From Rhizomicrobium sp. (GTDB lineage: Bacteria > Pseudomonadota > Alphaproteobacteria > Micropepsales > Micropepsaceae): a stretch of 64,000 bases of DNA. This document shows, in pieces, positions 1-8,460 of the stretch. Location of the stretch: NCBI GenBank assembly GCA_037200985.1, contig JBBCGJ010000001.1:2642756-2706755 (forward strand). Direction: 5' to 3'. Positions within the stretch are counted from its first letter, which is position 1. Every line of letters begins with the position of its first letter. A program made the position numbers and the translations under genes. The notes below the pieces were generated by a model. The model was not told the DNA's origin, made no database searches, and saw only the letters and a program-made list of their open reading frames with translations.

Positions 1-106
1 CGACCTTGACGTTCACCTTCAGCGTGTCGCCGGCGCGGAATTCCGGGAGGGGCTTGGCCCGGACGGCCTTCATCTGCTCGGCTTCGAGCGTCTGCAACAG
101 GTTCAT
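1..106 (-). CDS. rplS: 50S ribosomal protein L19, N-terminal part
   Basis: Only the first 35 codons lie in the window; the gene runs off the left edge. The translation opens [15 protein letters not shown] and continues into FRAGDTLKV, the usual start of L19, which sits at the 30S-50S interface. It lies 50 bases downstream of trmD on the same strand, as in the standard rpsP-rimM-trmD-rplS operon. The identification rests on a short stretch, but operon position supports it strongly. Confidence 0.9.
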   Translation of the reverse strand, partial: MNLLQTLEAEQMKAVRAKPLPEFRAGDTLKVNVKV

Positions 107-156
107 GGCGGTGATCTCCGGGCGGCGATGGTCGGCAAAAGAGCGGGGCGTATAGC

Positions 157-852
157 CTAGGATTTTTTCTTTTCATAGAGGGTCCAGAGGTCGGGGCGCC
201 GCGCCTTGGTCAATTCCTCCGCCCGGGCCTTGCGCCATTTGGCGATTTCCCTGTGATTTCCGTTGTTTAGGACCTCCGGAATAGGCCGGTCCTCGACCGT
301 CTGCGGCCTGGTATATTGCGGATATTCCAGCAGGCCGGCCGAGAAGCTCTCCTCATCCGGCGATTGGGCGTCGCCCAGCACGCCCGGGATCAGCCGGACG
401 CACGCCTCGATCAGCGCCATGGCGGCGATCTCCCCGCCCGCCAGCACGAAATCGCCGAGGCTGATCTCCTCGATTTCGCGGGCGTCGATGGCGCGCTGGT
501 CCAGTCCCTCGAACCGGCCGCACAACAGGATGGCGCCCGGGCCGGCGGCGAGTTCGCCCACCCGCTTTTGAGTCAGCGGCAGGCCCCGCGGCGAGAGATA
601 GATCAAGGGCCGGTCGCGGCGCTCGACGGCGTCGATGGCCGCCAGTGCCACGTCGGCGCGCATCACCATGCCGGGCCCGCCGCCGGCCGGCGTGTCGTCG
701 ACCTTGGCGTGGCGGCCGATGCCGTGATCGCGGATATCGCGCACGTCCAGCGACCAGAGCTCTTTCTGTAGCGCCTTGCCGAGCAGCGAGATGCCGAGCG
801 GCCCCGGAAACATCTCGGGGAACAGCGTCAGGACCGTCGCGGACCAGTTCAT
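157..852 (-). CDS. trmD: tRNA (guanine-37-N1)-methyltransferase TrmD
   Basis: TrmD makes m1G37 in tRNAs and so prevents +1 frameshifting. The 231-residue product has the family hallmarks: [12 protein letters not shown] (53-64), YLSPRG (85-90), [12 protein letters not shown] (109-120) and the SAM-binding knot segment GDFVLAGGE (133-141), then the [11 protein letters not shown] motif that contacts the tRNA. Its start overlaps the end of rimM by 4 bases, implying translational coupling. Full length for the family. Confidence 0.97.
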   Translation of the reverse strand: MNWSATVLTLFPEMFPGPLGISLLGKALQKELWSLDVRDIRDHGIGRHAKVDDTPAGGGPGMVMRADVALAAIDAVERRDRPLIYLSPRGLPLTQKRVGELAAGPGAILLCGRFEGLDQRAIDAREIEEISLGDFVLAGGEIAAMALIEACVRLIPGVLGDAQSPDEESFSAGLLEYPQYTRPQTVEDRPIPEVLNNGNHREIAKWRKARAEELTKARRPDLWTLYEKKKS

Positions 853-1382
853 TCCACGCCGTGCTCGCGCTCCGCGTCGTCGTCGCGCGGCACCGCGACG
901 ACGATGCGGCCCTTGTCGATCTCGATCGAGGGCACCGTCTCTTTGGTGAAGGCGAGCAGCACCGTGTCGCCGCCCGGCTGCTCGATCTCGATCACGTCGC
1001 CGGCGCCGTAATTGTGGATCGCCTTGACGATCCCGATGACGCGGTCCCCGACATCCTCGGCGCGCAGGCCGATGAGATCGGCGTGGTAGAACTCGTCATC
1101 TGCCGTCGCCGGCAGGACGTCGCGCGAGACATAGAGCTCGGTGCCCTTGAGGCCCTCCGCCGTCGTGCGGTCGGTCACTTCGGCGAGCGTGAGCACCGCC
1201 TCGCTGGGCTTGGTGGCGCGCGCCGCCGTCACGGTGAAACGGCGGCCGTCTTGCGCGTGCAGGCCGCGATAGCGCGCCAGCGCCTCGGGATGCTCGGTGA
1301 AGGTCTTCACCCTCACCTCGCCCTTCAGGCCCTGCGCGCCGATGACGGCGGCCAGCAGCACGTCGCGGGACGGCCCCGCCAT
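849..1382 (-). CDS. rimM: Ribosome maturation factor RimM
   Basis: RimM binds S19 and assists assembly of the 30S head. The 177-residue product has the N-terminal RimM beta-barrel (GAQGLKGEVRVK near residue 16) followed by a PRC-barrel with EFYHADLIGL and an EIEQPGGDTVLLAF segment. It sits 4 bases after rpsP and overlaps trmD by 4 bases in the classical operon. A short Asp/Glu-rich tail follows the PRC-barrel. Confidence 0.95.
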   Translation of the reverse strand: MAGPSRDVLLAAVIGAQGLKGEVRVKTFTEHPEALARYRGLHAQDGRRFTVTAARATKPSEAVLTLAEVTDRTTAEGLKGTELYVSRDVLPATADDEFYHADLIGLRAEDVGDRVIGIVKAIHNYGAGDVIEIEQPGGDTVLLAFTKETVPSIEIDKGRIVVAVPRDDDAEREHGVE

Positions 1383-1386
1383 GGCC

Positions 1387-1743
1387 TTAAGCCTCGGCGG
1401 AAGCGGCTTCGGCGGCCTTGGCGTTCGCCGCGGCGCGCTCCTGCGCCTTCTTCTTGGGCTTGGCCTTTTGCGGATTGTTCTTCGCCAGCGGCTTCACGAG
1501 GCCGGCATTGGCGAGGAAGCGGTGGACGCGGTCGGACGCGGTGGCGCCCTTCTTGATCCACTCGCCGGCCTTTTCCGTGTCGAGCTTCACGCGATCGGCA
1601 TGGTCCTTCGGCAGGAGCGGATTATAGAAGCCGATCTTCTCGATGAAGCGGCCGTCGCGCGGGCTACGCGAATCCGCAATGACGATCGCATAATGCGGGC
1701 GCTTCTTGGTGCCGCCGCGGGCCAGTCTGATCTTGAGAGACAT
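1387..1743 (-). CDS. rpsP: 30S ribosomal protein S16
   Basis: The product starts [18 protein letters not shown] and has [11 protein letters not shown], both diagnostic of bS16. It is 118 residues, longer than the roughly 80-residue E. coli protein because of an Ala/Lys-rich tail (about residues 83-118); such tails are common in alphaproteobacterial S16. It is the first ribosomal gene of the operon, about 100 bases downstream of ffh, with an inverted repeat in the gap. Confidence 0.97.
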   Translation of the reverse strand: MSLKIRLARGGTKKRPHYAIVIADSRSPRDGRFIEKIGFYNPLLPKDHADRVKLDTEKAGEWIKKGATASDRVHRFLANAGLVKPLAKNNPQKAKPKKKAQERAAANAKAAEAASAEA

Positions 1744-1784
1744 TTATTTCTTCCTTCCGTTGTTCGTTCGAAACCGTCTGAATC

Positions 1785-1829
1785 ACGCGGAGGCGCGGAG
1801 CACGCGGAGTTCTTTCCGCGCCTCCGCGT
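1785..1829. repeat. 15-bp perfect inverted repeat between ffh and rpsP
   Basis: ACGCGGAGGCGCGGA at 1785-1799 is followed by its exact reverse complement at 1815-1829, separated by 15 bases. The sequence could form a 15-bp GC-rich stem in the ffh-rpsP gap. There is no U-run on either side, so an intrinsic terminator is not well supported. An attenuating or mRNA-stabilising hairpin, or an interspersed repeat, fits better. Confidence 0.6.
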
Positions 1830-1842
1830 CTCCGCGCGAGAT

Positions 1843-3219
1843 TTATCTTCGCCCGCCGGGCATTCCCGGCGGCATGCCGCCGCCTCCGCCGAACAGGGCG
1901 CTCAGTCCCTGCATGGCGCGGCCGCCCTTGCCCATCTTCTTCATCACATCCGACATCTGCCGGTGCATCTTGAGGAGCTTGTTCACTTCGCTGACCTCGA
2001 CGCCCGAGCCCTGCGCGATGCGCTTTCTCCGCGAACCGTTGATCACGTCGGGATTGGCGCGCTCCTTCTTGGTCATCGACTGGATGATCGCTTCCTGGCG
2101 GGTGAGCACCTTGTCGTCCATGCCGGCCTGGGCGAGCTGGTCCTTCACCTTGCCGACGCCGGGCAGCATGCCGAGCACGCCTTGCATGCCGCCGAGCTTC
2201 TTCATCTGATTGAGCTGTTCGGCGAGATCGTTCATGTCGAACTCGCCCTTCTTCATCTTCTTGGCGAGCTTCTCGGCCTTTTCCTTGTCGATGGTCTCGG
2301 CCGCCTTCTCGACCAGGGAGACGACGTCGCCCATGTCGAGGATGCGGCTCGCCAGCCGCGCCGGATGGAAGGCCTCGAGCGCATCCATCTTCTCGCCGGT
2401 GCCGAGGAACTTGATCGGCGCGCCGGTGACGGCGCGCATCGAGAGCGCCGCGCCGCCGCGCGCGTCGCCGTCGGCGCGGGTCAGGATGATGCCGGAGAGC
2501 TTGACGCGTTCGTTGAAGGTCCGGGCGATGTTGACCGCGTCCTGGCCGGTCAGCGAATCCGCGACCAAGAGCGTCTCATGCGGCTTCACCTGGTCGCGGA
2601 TCGCCGCGACTTCGAGCATCAGCTGCTCGTCGATATGCTGGCGGCCGGCGGTGTCGAGGATCAGCACGTCATAGCCGCCGACCTTCGCCGAGGCCATGGC
2701 GCGGCGCGCAATGTCGACCGGGCCCTGACCCAAGACGATCGGCAGCGTCGGCACGCCCGTCTGCTCGCCGAGAATGCGGAGCTGCTCCATGGCGGCCGGA
2801 CGCGACACGTCGAGCGAGGCCATCAGCACGCGCTTCTTCTCGCGGGTCTGCAGCATCAGGCCGATCTTGGCCGAGGTCGTGGTCTTGCCCGACCCCTGCA
2901 GGCCGACCATCAGGATCGGCGCGGGCGGGCTGCCGAGAGACAGCGAGGCGTTTTCCACGCCGAGCGTTTCAACAAGCACGTCATGGACGATCTTGACGAC
3001 CTGCTGGCCCGGCGTGACCGAGCGGATGACGTCCTCGCCGATGGCGCGGGGGCGGACCTTGTCGATGAAATCCTTGACGACGGGGAGCGCGACATCGGCT
3101 TCGATCAGCGCGGTGCGGACCTCGCCCAAGGCCTCGTCCACGTCGCGCTCGGTGAGCGCGCCGCGGCCCCTGAGCCGGTCGAACACGCCGCCGAGGCGGG
3201 TTTGCAGACTGTCGAACAT
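1843..3219 (-). CDS. ffh: Signal recognition particle protein Ffh (SRP54)
   Basis: Ffh is the SRP GTPase that binds 4.5S RNA and signal sequences and docks on FtsY, encoded at 10544. The 458-residue product has the N domain (1-95), the P-loop GLQGSGKTTTSAK (106-118), DTAGRQ, TRADGDARGG, and a Met-rich M domain from about residue 300 that ends in a Gly/Met/Pro tail. It is somewhat short but complete. It is transcribed toward rpsP. No 4.5S RNA gene was recognised in the window. Confidence 0.97.
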   Translation of the reverse strand: MFDSLQTRLGGVFDRLRGRGALTERDVDEALGEVRTALIEADVALPVVKDFIDKVRPRAIGEDVIRSVTPGQQVVKIVHDVLVETLGVENASLSLGSPPAPILMVGLQGSGKTTTSAKIGLMLQTREKKRVLMASLDVSRPAAMEQLRILGEQTGVPTLPIVLGQGPVDIARRAMASAKVGGYDVLILDTAGRQHIDEQLMLEVAAIRDQVKPHETLLVADSLTGQDAVNIARTFNERVKLSGIILTRADGDARGGAALSMRAVTGAPIKFLGTGEKMDALEAFHPARLASRILDMGDVVSLVEKAAETIDKEKAEKLAKKMKKGEFDMNDLAEQLNQMKKLGGMQGVLGMLPGVGKVKDQLAQAGMDDKVLTRQEAIIQSMTKKERANPDVINGSRRKRIAQGSGVEVSEVNKLLKMHRQMSDVMKKMGKGGRAMQGLSALFGGGGGMPPGMPGGRR

Positions 3220-3241
3220 TCTTCCCTATTCACCGCTCTTC

Positions 3242-3324
3242 CGTCATCGCCCGGCTTGTCCGGGCGACCCATTTTCCAGCGGCGGCGCTGGAAGATGGAT
3301 CACCCGCATATGCGGGTGATGACG
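3242..3324. repeat. Cloverleaf-like palindromic intergenic repeat
   Basis: The ends CGTCATC (3242-3248) and GATGACG (3318-3324) can pair. Between them lie three self-complementary arms: CGCCCGG/CCGGGCG with a 5-base loop (3248-3266), a 13-bp arm with one mismatch (3269-3298), and the palindrome CACCCGCATATGCGGGTG (3301-3318). This arrangement resembles the REP-like interspersed elements of alphaproteobacteria. It is not a tRNA: there is no T-loop or anticodon-loop sequence. Confidence 0.6.
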
Positions 3325-3428
3325 GGTAAGTATTACCCAAAGCATTGCGGCCCCAGGGGGCGCGCCTGCGCTGCCTGGGGGCGATCCCAGGCCCAGCCTG
3401 GGACCGGAAAGTCCTAAGGGCTTTCCGG
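3324..3428. repeat. Chain of four short hairpins
   Basis: Consecutive hairpins follow the cloverleaf repeat: GGGTAA-GTA-TTACCC (3324-3338), CCCCAGG with CCTGGGG (3351-3380), TCCCAGGC-CCA-GCCTGGGA (3385-3403) and CCGGAAAG with CTTTCCGG (3404-3428). The last could act as a terminator for the minus-strand gene ending at 3494. Together with the preceding element this fills the 274-base gap, and I see no gene there. Confidence 0.5.
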
Positions 3429-3493
3429 AAGCGGGCGGGTTTTAGGCTCAGAAGATCGCGCCGTCAATCGCGGACGCGAGCAAGTCGCGTCGG

Positions 3494-4081
3494 CTATTCA
3501 TAAGGGTTTGGCGAGAACTGCAAGGTCCGGAACATCGTCTTCACCGTGGCCTCGGCGGCGGCATCGCGCGCGGTCCCGGAGATCTGCAACGCGTCCCAGT
3601 CGCAGCGGATACCTATGATCAACCGCCCGCAATGCACATTCGGAACATAGAGCATAATCCCGATCTCGCCGCTCGCCGTAAGGCCGCTGCGGATCACCGC
3701 CGGATGCCGGTCCGCAACAAAGCGCTCCTCGCGGACGCCTGGAGCGGGCGGGCGCTGGTCCGGTCCGCCCGAGAAAAGGCCATAGTCGAAGGTCAGCTTG
3801 AAATCCGCGCCGATAATGTCGCCGACATAGGAGTCCGTGCCGCGTTCGGGGTGGTGATACGCGGCCGGCGGTGCGTAGAGGCTGAAGCGGCCATCCATGT
3901 CGAGCATTGTCCAGCCCTTCGGTGGCGAAGCCACAGGATGCGGCGGCAATGGCGGGATGATCGGATCGCGGATCATGATCGCTCCTGGCGCATCGACCGA
4001 TCGGGCAAGCCAATAGCCGAGCACGGCGAAGACGCAAAGCGTGAGCAGGACTGCGACAGCTCGTGATGCCGTGCCGGACAT
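3494..4081 (-). CDS. Hypothetical membrane-anchored protein
   Basis: A 195-residue product of unknown function. An N-terminal hydrophobic segment (about 8-25) would act as a signal anchor; the rest looks extracytoplasmic, with a Pro-rich linker (about 40-52) and a globular region containing two Cys (VHCGRL and IRCDW) that could form a disulfide. It stands alone, about 55 bases from the oligopeptidase pair on the same strand, so co-transcription is possible. I recognise no family. Confidence 0.7.
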   Translation of the reverse strand: MSGTASRAVAVLLTLCVFAVLGYWLARSVDAPGAIMIRDPIIPPLPPHPVASPPKGWTMLDMDGRFSLYAPPAAYHHPERGTDSYVGDIIGADFKLTFDYGLFSGGPDQRPPAPGVREERFVADRHPAVIRSGLTASGEIGIMLYVPNVHCGRLIIGIRCDWDALQISGTARDAAAEATVKTMFRTLQFSPNPYE

Positions 4082-4136
4082 GCGTTCCCTCCCACGCGGA
4101 GACTGGAACCGGATTGGGGCAATTGCCGGGCAAATC

Positions 4137-6239
4137 TCAGGGGAGATGCAATTTCTGCTTCAGATAGACGTAACTCAGCGCCCACATCTCCGCCTGCGCC
4201 GCGTTGGTGGCGCCGGGGCCGTGGCCGCCTTCGGCGCTTTCGTTGAACAGCACATCGTGGCCCTGCGCTTCCATCTTGGCCGCCATCATCCGCGCCCAGA
4301 TCGGCGTAACGCGATCGTCACTGGTCTCGGTGATGAACAGGATCGACGGATAGCGCATACCCGGTTTCACGTTCTGATAGGCCGAATATTTCGCGATATA
4401 GGCGCGGTCGGCCGGTTTGTCGGGATCGCCATATTCGCCGATCCAGGAGGCACCGGCGCCGAACCGCGTGTAGCGCAGCATGTCGACCAGCGGGCGCTGG
4501 CTGACCACGGCGGCGAGCAGTTCGGGATGCTGGGTCATCGTCACGGTGGTGAGCACACCGCCATTCGAGGCCCCGACGATGCCGAGCTGGCGCGGCGTGG
4601 TGAGCCCCCGCCTTTCCAGATCGCGCGCCACCGCGGCGAAATCGTCGAACGCCTTCTGCCGGTTCTGCTTCAGCGCTGCCTGGTGCCAGGCTGGGCCGAA
4701 CTCCCCGCCGCCGCGGATATTGGCGACCGCGACCGCCCCGCCCTTGGTGAGCCAAACCTGCCCGGCGTCGAGCGGGCGATGGCCGTCATTCCAGTACCAG
4801 GGCATCAGCGACAGTTCGAAACCGCCATAGGAATAGAGAATGGTCGGAACCGGACCCTTCTGGTCCTTCGCGTGGATCAAGAAATACGGCACGCGTGTGC
4901 CGTCCGTCGACGTCACCCAGAATTGCTCGGCCGTGAGGCCGGAGGCGTCGAATAAGGGCGCCTGCGACTTGATCGCGGCCGGCGGCGCGGTGCCGTCGGT
5001 CGCGTAGAGCGTCGGTGGCGTGAGAAAGCTCTCATAGGTGAACTGCGCGTCGCCGGTCCAATCGTCGGTCGAGACCACGTCGGTCGAGCCGCCGGGCGGC
5101 AGATCGAGCTTGGCGTCGTCCCAGACCAGGTCGTGGCGGGTGAATTTGTGCACCGCGCCGGTGACGTCGTGGTAGATCGCGGCATAGACCGCGTCGCGGC
5201 CGGCCGAGACGGTTTCGACCGTGCTGTGCGCGTCCGGCTGGAACAGGACCGCGAGCGGATGCCGCTCGGGGCGCGCGCCCCTTCGCGGCAGGACGTAGGA
5301 GAGCAGCGATCCGCGCGGGACGGTCGCTGTCCGGCCGGCGATGGCAGTCTTCCAAGGCTCGCGCAGCGTGAAAATCAAGCGCCCGTCGGTGACGCCGTGG
5401 ACGTTCACCGATGTCGGCAGCGGAATCTTGTGCGTCGTCCCGTTCGCATCCAGCAGATGCAATTCGCTCGTGAAGAATGTCAGTTGGCGTTCGATCAAGG
5501 CGACGGTGCCGTAAGGGCCCCGGTAGACTTCGGGTCGCGCCGAGATGTCGTTCATGCCGGCTTCGAAAACCGTCTTCGCCGCCGACAACGGCGCGCCGCG
5601 CCGCCAGAGCTTGACGACGCGCGGATAGCTCGACGTGGTCATGGTGCCCGGGCCGAAATCGGTGGCGAACAGGATCGTGTCCTTGTCGATATAGCTCGCG
5701 CTGAGCTTGGCCAGCGGCAACGCAAAGCCGCCCGTCACGAAGCTCTTCGTCTTCAGGTCGAACTCGCGAACGGTGGCGGCGTCGCCGCCGCCGGGTGACA
5801 ATCGCACGAGACAAAGATCGCTGTCCGGCGCGCAATCGGCGCCCTGCCAGACCCATTGCGTCTGCTCGTCCGCGTCGAGCTTGTCGAGATCGAGCAGCGT
5901 TTCCCAATGCGGCGCGGCGGCGGCGTAGTCGGCGGCGGTGGTGCGCCGCCAAAGCCCGCGCACATGGCCGGCGTCCTGCCAGAAATCGTAGACCAATCCG
6001 TGGTCGAGCTCGCCGAGCGGGATGCGGTCCGGCACGTCGAGCGATTTGAGGATCGCCGCATAGTCCGCGGCATAGCGCGGATCGGATTTCAGCGCCGCGT
6101 CGCTGCGCACGTTCTGCTCCTTCACCCAGGCGAGCGCCTTCTCGCCGTGAATGTCGGAGAGCCAGAGATTGGGATCGCTGTCGACCGGCGCGGCTGCGGC
6201 GAAGGCGGCCGCGAGCATTGCAACGAAAAAGTTCCGCAC
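4137..6239 (-). CDS. Prolyl oligopeptidase family serine peptidase (S9A), copy 2
   Basis: A 700-residue S9A peptidase, expected to cleave short peptides after proline. I chose the GTG at 6239 because it yields a signal-like N-terminus (RNFFVAMLAAAFAAAA) before the mature start DPNLWLSDIHGEKAL; the open frame extends further upstream but only over the neighbour. The catalytic triad is visible as Ser558 in GASNGG, Asp642 in TSDDRVTP and His673 in EGGHGPG. It is a tandem paralogue of the gene ending at 6296. Export to the periplasm is inferred. Confidence 0.9.
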   Translation of the reverse strand: MRNFFVAMLAAAFAAAAPVDSDPNLWLSDIHGEKALAWVKEQNVRSDAALKSDPRYAADYAAILKSLDVPDRIPLGELDHGLVYDFWQDAGHVRGLWRRTTAADYAAAAPHWETLLDLDKLDADEQTQWVWQGADCAPDSDLCLVRLSPGGGDAATVREFDLKTKSFVTGGFALPLAKLSASYIDKDTILFATDFGPGTMTTSSYPRVVKLWRRGAPLSAAKTVFEAGMNDISARPEVYRGPYGTVALIERQLTFFTSELHLLDANGTTHKIPLPTSVNVHGVTDGRLIFTLREPWKTAIAGRTATVPRGSLLSYVLPRRGARPERHPLAVLFQPDAHSTVETVSAGRDAVYAAIYHDVTGAVHKFTRHDLVWDDAKLDLPPGGSTDVVSTDDWTGDAQFTYESFLTPPTLYATDGTAPPAAIKSQAPLFDASGLTAEQFWVTSTDGTRVPYFLIHAKDQKGPVPTILYSYGGFELSLMPWYWNDGHRPLDAGQVWLTKGGAVAVANIRGGGEFGPAWHQAALKQNRQKAFDDFAAVARDLERRGLTTPRQLGIVGASNGGVLTTVTMTQHPELLAAVVSQRPLVDMLRYTRFGAGASWIGEYGDPDKPADRAYIAKYSAYQNVKPGMRYPSILFITETSDDRVTPIWARMMAAKMEAQGHDVLFNESAEGGHGPGATNAAQAEMWALSYVYLKQKLHLP

Positions 6240-6265
6240 GCGCAAGAGCGACTCCGTCGATCGAG

Positions 6266-6294
6266 TTTCCTCCCCCGCGTTTGCGGGGAGGAAA
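6266..6294. terminator. Hairpin between the two oligopeptidase genes
   Basis: TTTCCTCCCC (6266-6275) and GGGGAGGAAA (6285-6294) form a 10-bp stem just past the stop of the upstream oligopeptidase. On the minus strand the stem ends in A/T-rich bases but lacks a long U-run. It resembles the CCTCCCC...GGGGAGG hairpins at 52047 and 53529, so it may be an interspersed repeat doing terminator duty. Confidence 0.45.
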
Positions 6295-6295
6295 A

Positions 6296-8362
6296 CTACT
6301 TCAGCCCCAGCTTCTGTTTTAGGTACACGAAGGACAGCCCCCACATCTCGGCCGCAAGCTTGTGGTTGGCGCCGGCCGAATGGCCGCCATCGGTGTTCTC
6401 GAAGAACAGCACGTCGTCGCCGAACGCCTCCATCTTCGCGGCCATCTTGCGCGCATGCACCGGCGTCACGCGGTCGTCGCTGGTCGCGGTGGTGAAGAGG
6501 ATCGGCGGATATTTCACCCCCGGCTTCACGTTCTGATAGGGCGAGTATTTCTCGATATAGGCGCGCGCCTTGGGGTCCGCCGGATCGCCGTACTCGTCGG
6601 CCCAGGACTGGCCGGCGCCGATCTGGGTGTAGCGGAGCATGTCGATCAGCGGCACCTGGCAGATCACCGCGCCGAACAGGTCTGGATGCTCGACCATCGA
6701 GGCCGAGACCAGGAGCCCGCCATTCGAGCCGCCGACGATGCCGAGCTGCTTGGGGGTGGTGAAGCCGCGCTTGACCAGATCGCGCGCCACCGCGGCGAAA
6801 TCGTCGAACGCGTTCTGGTGGTTCTCGAAGCGTGCCGCCTCGTGCCAGGCCGGCCCGAACTCGCCGCCGCCGCGGATGTTCGCCACGACATAGATGCCGC
6901 CATGGGTCAGCCACAGCAGGCCGAAATTCGCCGAATAGCCGGGCGTCAGCGAGATCTCGAAACCGCCATAGCCGTAGAGCACGGTCGGCGCCGGTCCGCT
7001 CAGCGTCTTCGGCCGCGTCACGAAATAGGGGATCATCGTGCCGTCGGTCGAGGCGACCTGGAACTGCTCGGTGACAAGGTCCGAGGAATCGAACCGTGGC
7101 GGCAGCGCCTTGATCTCCACCGGCTTGCCGTCGCCCTTGTCGAGATAGAGCGTCGAGGGCTTCAGATAGCTCTCGAAGGTGAACATCGCCTCGGGTCCGA
7201 AATCATTGGCCGCGACGACATGGGTCGAGCCGTTGGCCGGCAGGTCGAGCTTGACATCGTTCCAGGCGCCGCTCGGCAGGCGGCGGAAGGTATGGATCGA
7301 GCCCGTCACATTGTCGAAGATCGAGGCGTAGATCGCGTCGCGCCCCGTCGCCACCTCCTCGATCGTGCTGCGCGGGCCGGGCGCATAGAGCACCTCGACG
7401 TCGCTGCCGTCGGTCTTCATCGTGAGCAGCGCGCCCTGCGGATAGGTCTTGGCCCGCGTGTTCCAGTCCTTGCGCAGCGTGAAGACGAGGCGATCGCCGA
7501 CCATGCCCTGGATGACGGCGGAGAGCGGCAGGTCGATCCCGGTCAGCGTGCCGTCGGCCGCGACGTGGTGGTATTCGTTCTCGAAGAAGCTGACGCCGCG
7601 CACGACCATGGCATAGGTGCCGCCGGCGCCGTGCAGCGTCTGGGTCTGGACCGCGATGTCCTCGGGCTTGCCCTCCAGCAGGGTCTTCGCCGCATCGACG
7701 GCCTCGCCGCGATGCCAGATTTTCACGATGCGCGGATAGCCGGATTTGGTCAGCGTGCCGGGACCGAAATCGGTGGCGAACAAAACCGTGTCGTCGTCCA
7801 GCCAGCTCGCGTCCGACTTGGCATGGGGCAGCGCGAAGCCGTCCTTCACGAAGGCCTTGGCGCCGAGATCGTATTCGCGGATCACATGGGCGTCGCCGCC
7901 GTCGCGCGACAGGAGCACCAAGCAGCGCTTGAGGTCGTCGGTGCAGTTCGCACCCTCCCAGATCCAGTTCTCATGCTCGTCGGCGGCGAGCTTGTCGACG
8001 TCGATGATGGTTTCCCAATGCGGGCTCGGGCTCGCATAGTCTGCAAGCGTGGTGCGGCGCCATACGCCTTTCGGATTGGCGGCGTCCTGCCAGAAGTTGA
8101 AGACGGTGTCATGGACGATGCTGCCATAGGGGATGCGATCCGTGGCGTCGAGCACCTTGAGCACCGCATCGTGGTCCTGGGCATAGCGCGGGTCGGCCTG
8201 GAGCACGGCGCGGGTGCGCGCGTTCTGCTCCGCCACCCAGGCGAGCGGCTTGGCGCCGTGGATGTCCTCCAGCCAGAGATAGGGGTCTTCCACGCTCACC
8301 GCTCCCTTCGCCGCCACCGCCAGCAATAAACCCGCGGCCACCAGCCATGTTCCACGCTTCAT
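6296..8362 (-). CDS. Prolyl oligopeptidase family serine peptidase (S9A), copy 1
   Basis: A 688-residue S9A peptidase starting at the ATG at 8362 (GGAG upstream), which gives a clean signal peptide MKRGTWLVAAGLLLAVAAKG; a longer frame upstream is rejected. It begins DPYLWLEDIHGAKPLAWV, has the beta-propeller region (roughly 70-420), and then the hydrolase domain with Ser546 in GGSNGG, Asp630 in TSDDRVTP and His661 in DGGHSAG. It shares layout and many motifs with copy 2 immediately downstream, indicating tandem duplication. It is divergent from dapF. Confidence 0.93.
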   Translation of the reverse strand: MKRGTWLVAAGLLLAVAAKGAVSVEDPYLWLEDIHGAKPLAWVAEQNARTRAVLQADPRYAQDHDAVLKVLDATDRIPYGSIVHDTVFNFWQDAANPKGVWRRTTLADYASPSPHWETIIDVDKLAADEHENWIWEGANCTDDLKRCLVLLSRDGGDAHVIREYDLGAKAFVKDGFALPHAKSDASWLDDDTVLFATDFGPGTLTKSGYPRIVKIWHRGEAVDAAKTLLEGKPEDIAVQTQTLHGAGGTYAMVVRGVSFFENEYHHVAADGTLTGIDLPLSAVIQGMVGDRLVFTLRKDWNTRAKTYPQGALLTMKTDGSDVEVLYAPGPRSTIEEVATGRDAIYASIFDNVTGSIHTFRRLPSGAWNDVKLDLPANGSTHVVAANDFGPEAMFTFESYLKPSTLYLDKGDGKPVEIKALPPRFDSSDLVTEQFQVASTDGTMIPYFVTRPKTLSGPAPTVLYGYGGFEISLTPGYSANFGLLWLTHGGIYVVANIRGGGEFGPAWHEAARFENHQNAFDDFAAVARDLVKRGFTTPKQLGIVGGSNGGLLVSASMVEHPDLFGAVICQVPLIDMLRYTQIGAGQSWADEYGDPADPKARAYIEKYSPYQNVKPGVKYPPILFTTATSDDRVTPVHARKMAAKMEAFGDDVLFFENTDGGHSAGANHKLAAEMWGLSFVYLKQKLGLK

Positions 8363-8460
8363 AGAGTCGCTCCGCTCGTGCCCGGACTGTATGGAAAGCG
8401 CCGGCCGCAAGGTCAATCCGCCACTGGCCCCCGGCGGCGCCCGCGCCTATATACCGCCCC

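Noticed and set aside
3242..3324. tRNA gene from the cloverleaf shape
   Set aside because: Arm lengths, loop sequences and absence of the conserved T-loop exclude a tRNA.
6240..6914. N-terminal extension of the second oligopeptidase to 925 residues
   Set aside because: It runs over the C-terminal coding region of the upstream paralogue in another frame; the GTG at 6239 gives a signal peptide.
6362..8329. A 655-residue plus-strand frame over the first oligopeptidase
   Set aside because: Arg/Ala/Gly/Val/Leu-rich shadow frame; the minus-strand frame has signal peptide and full catalytic triad.
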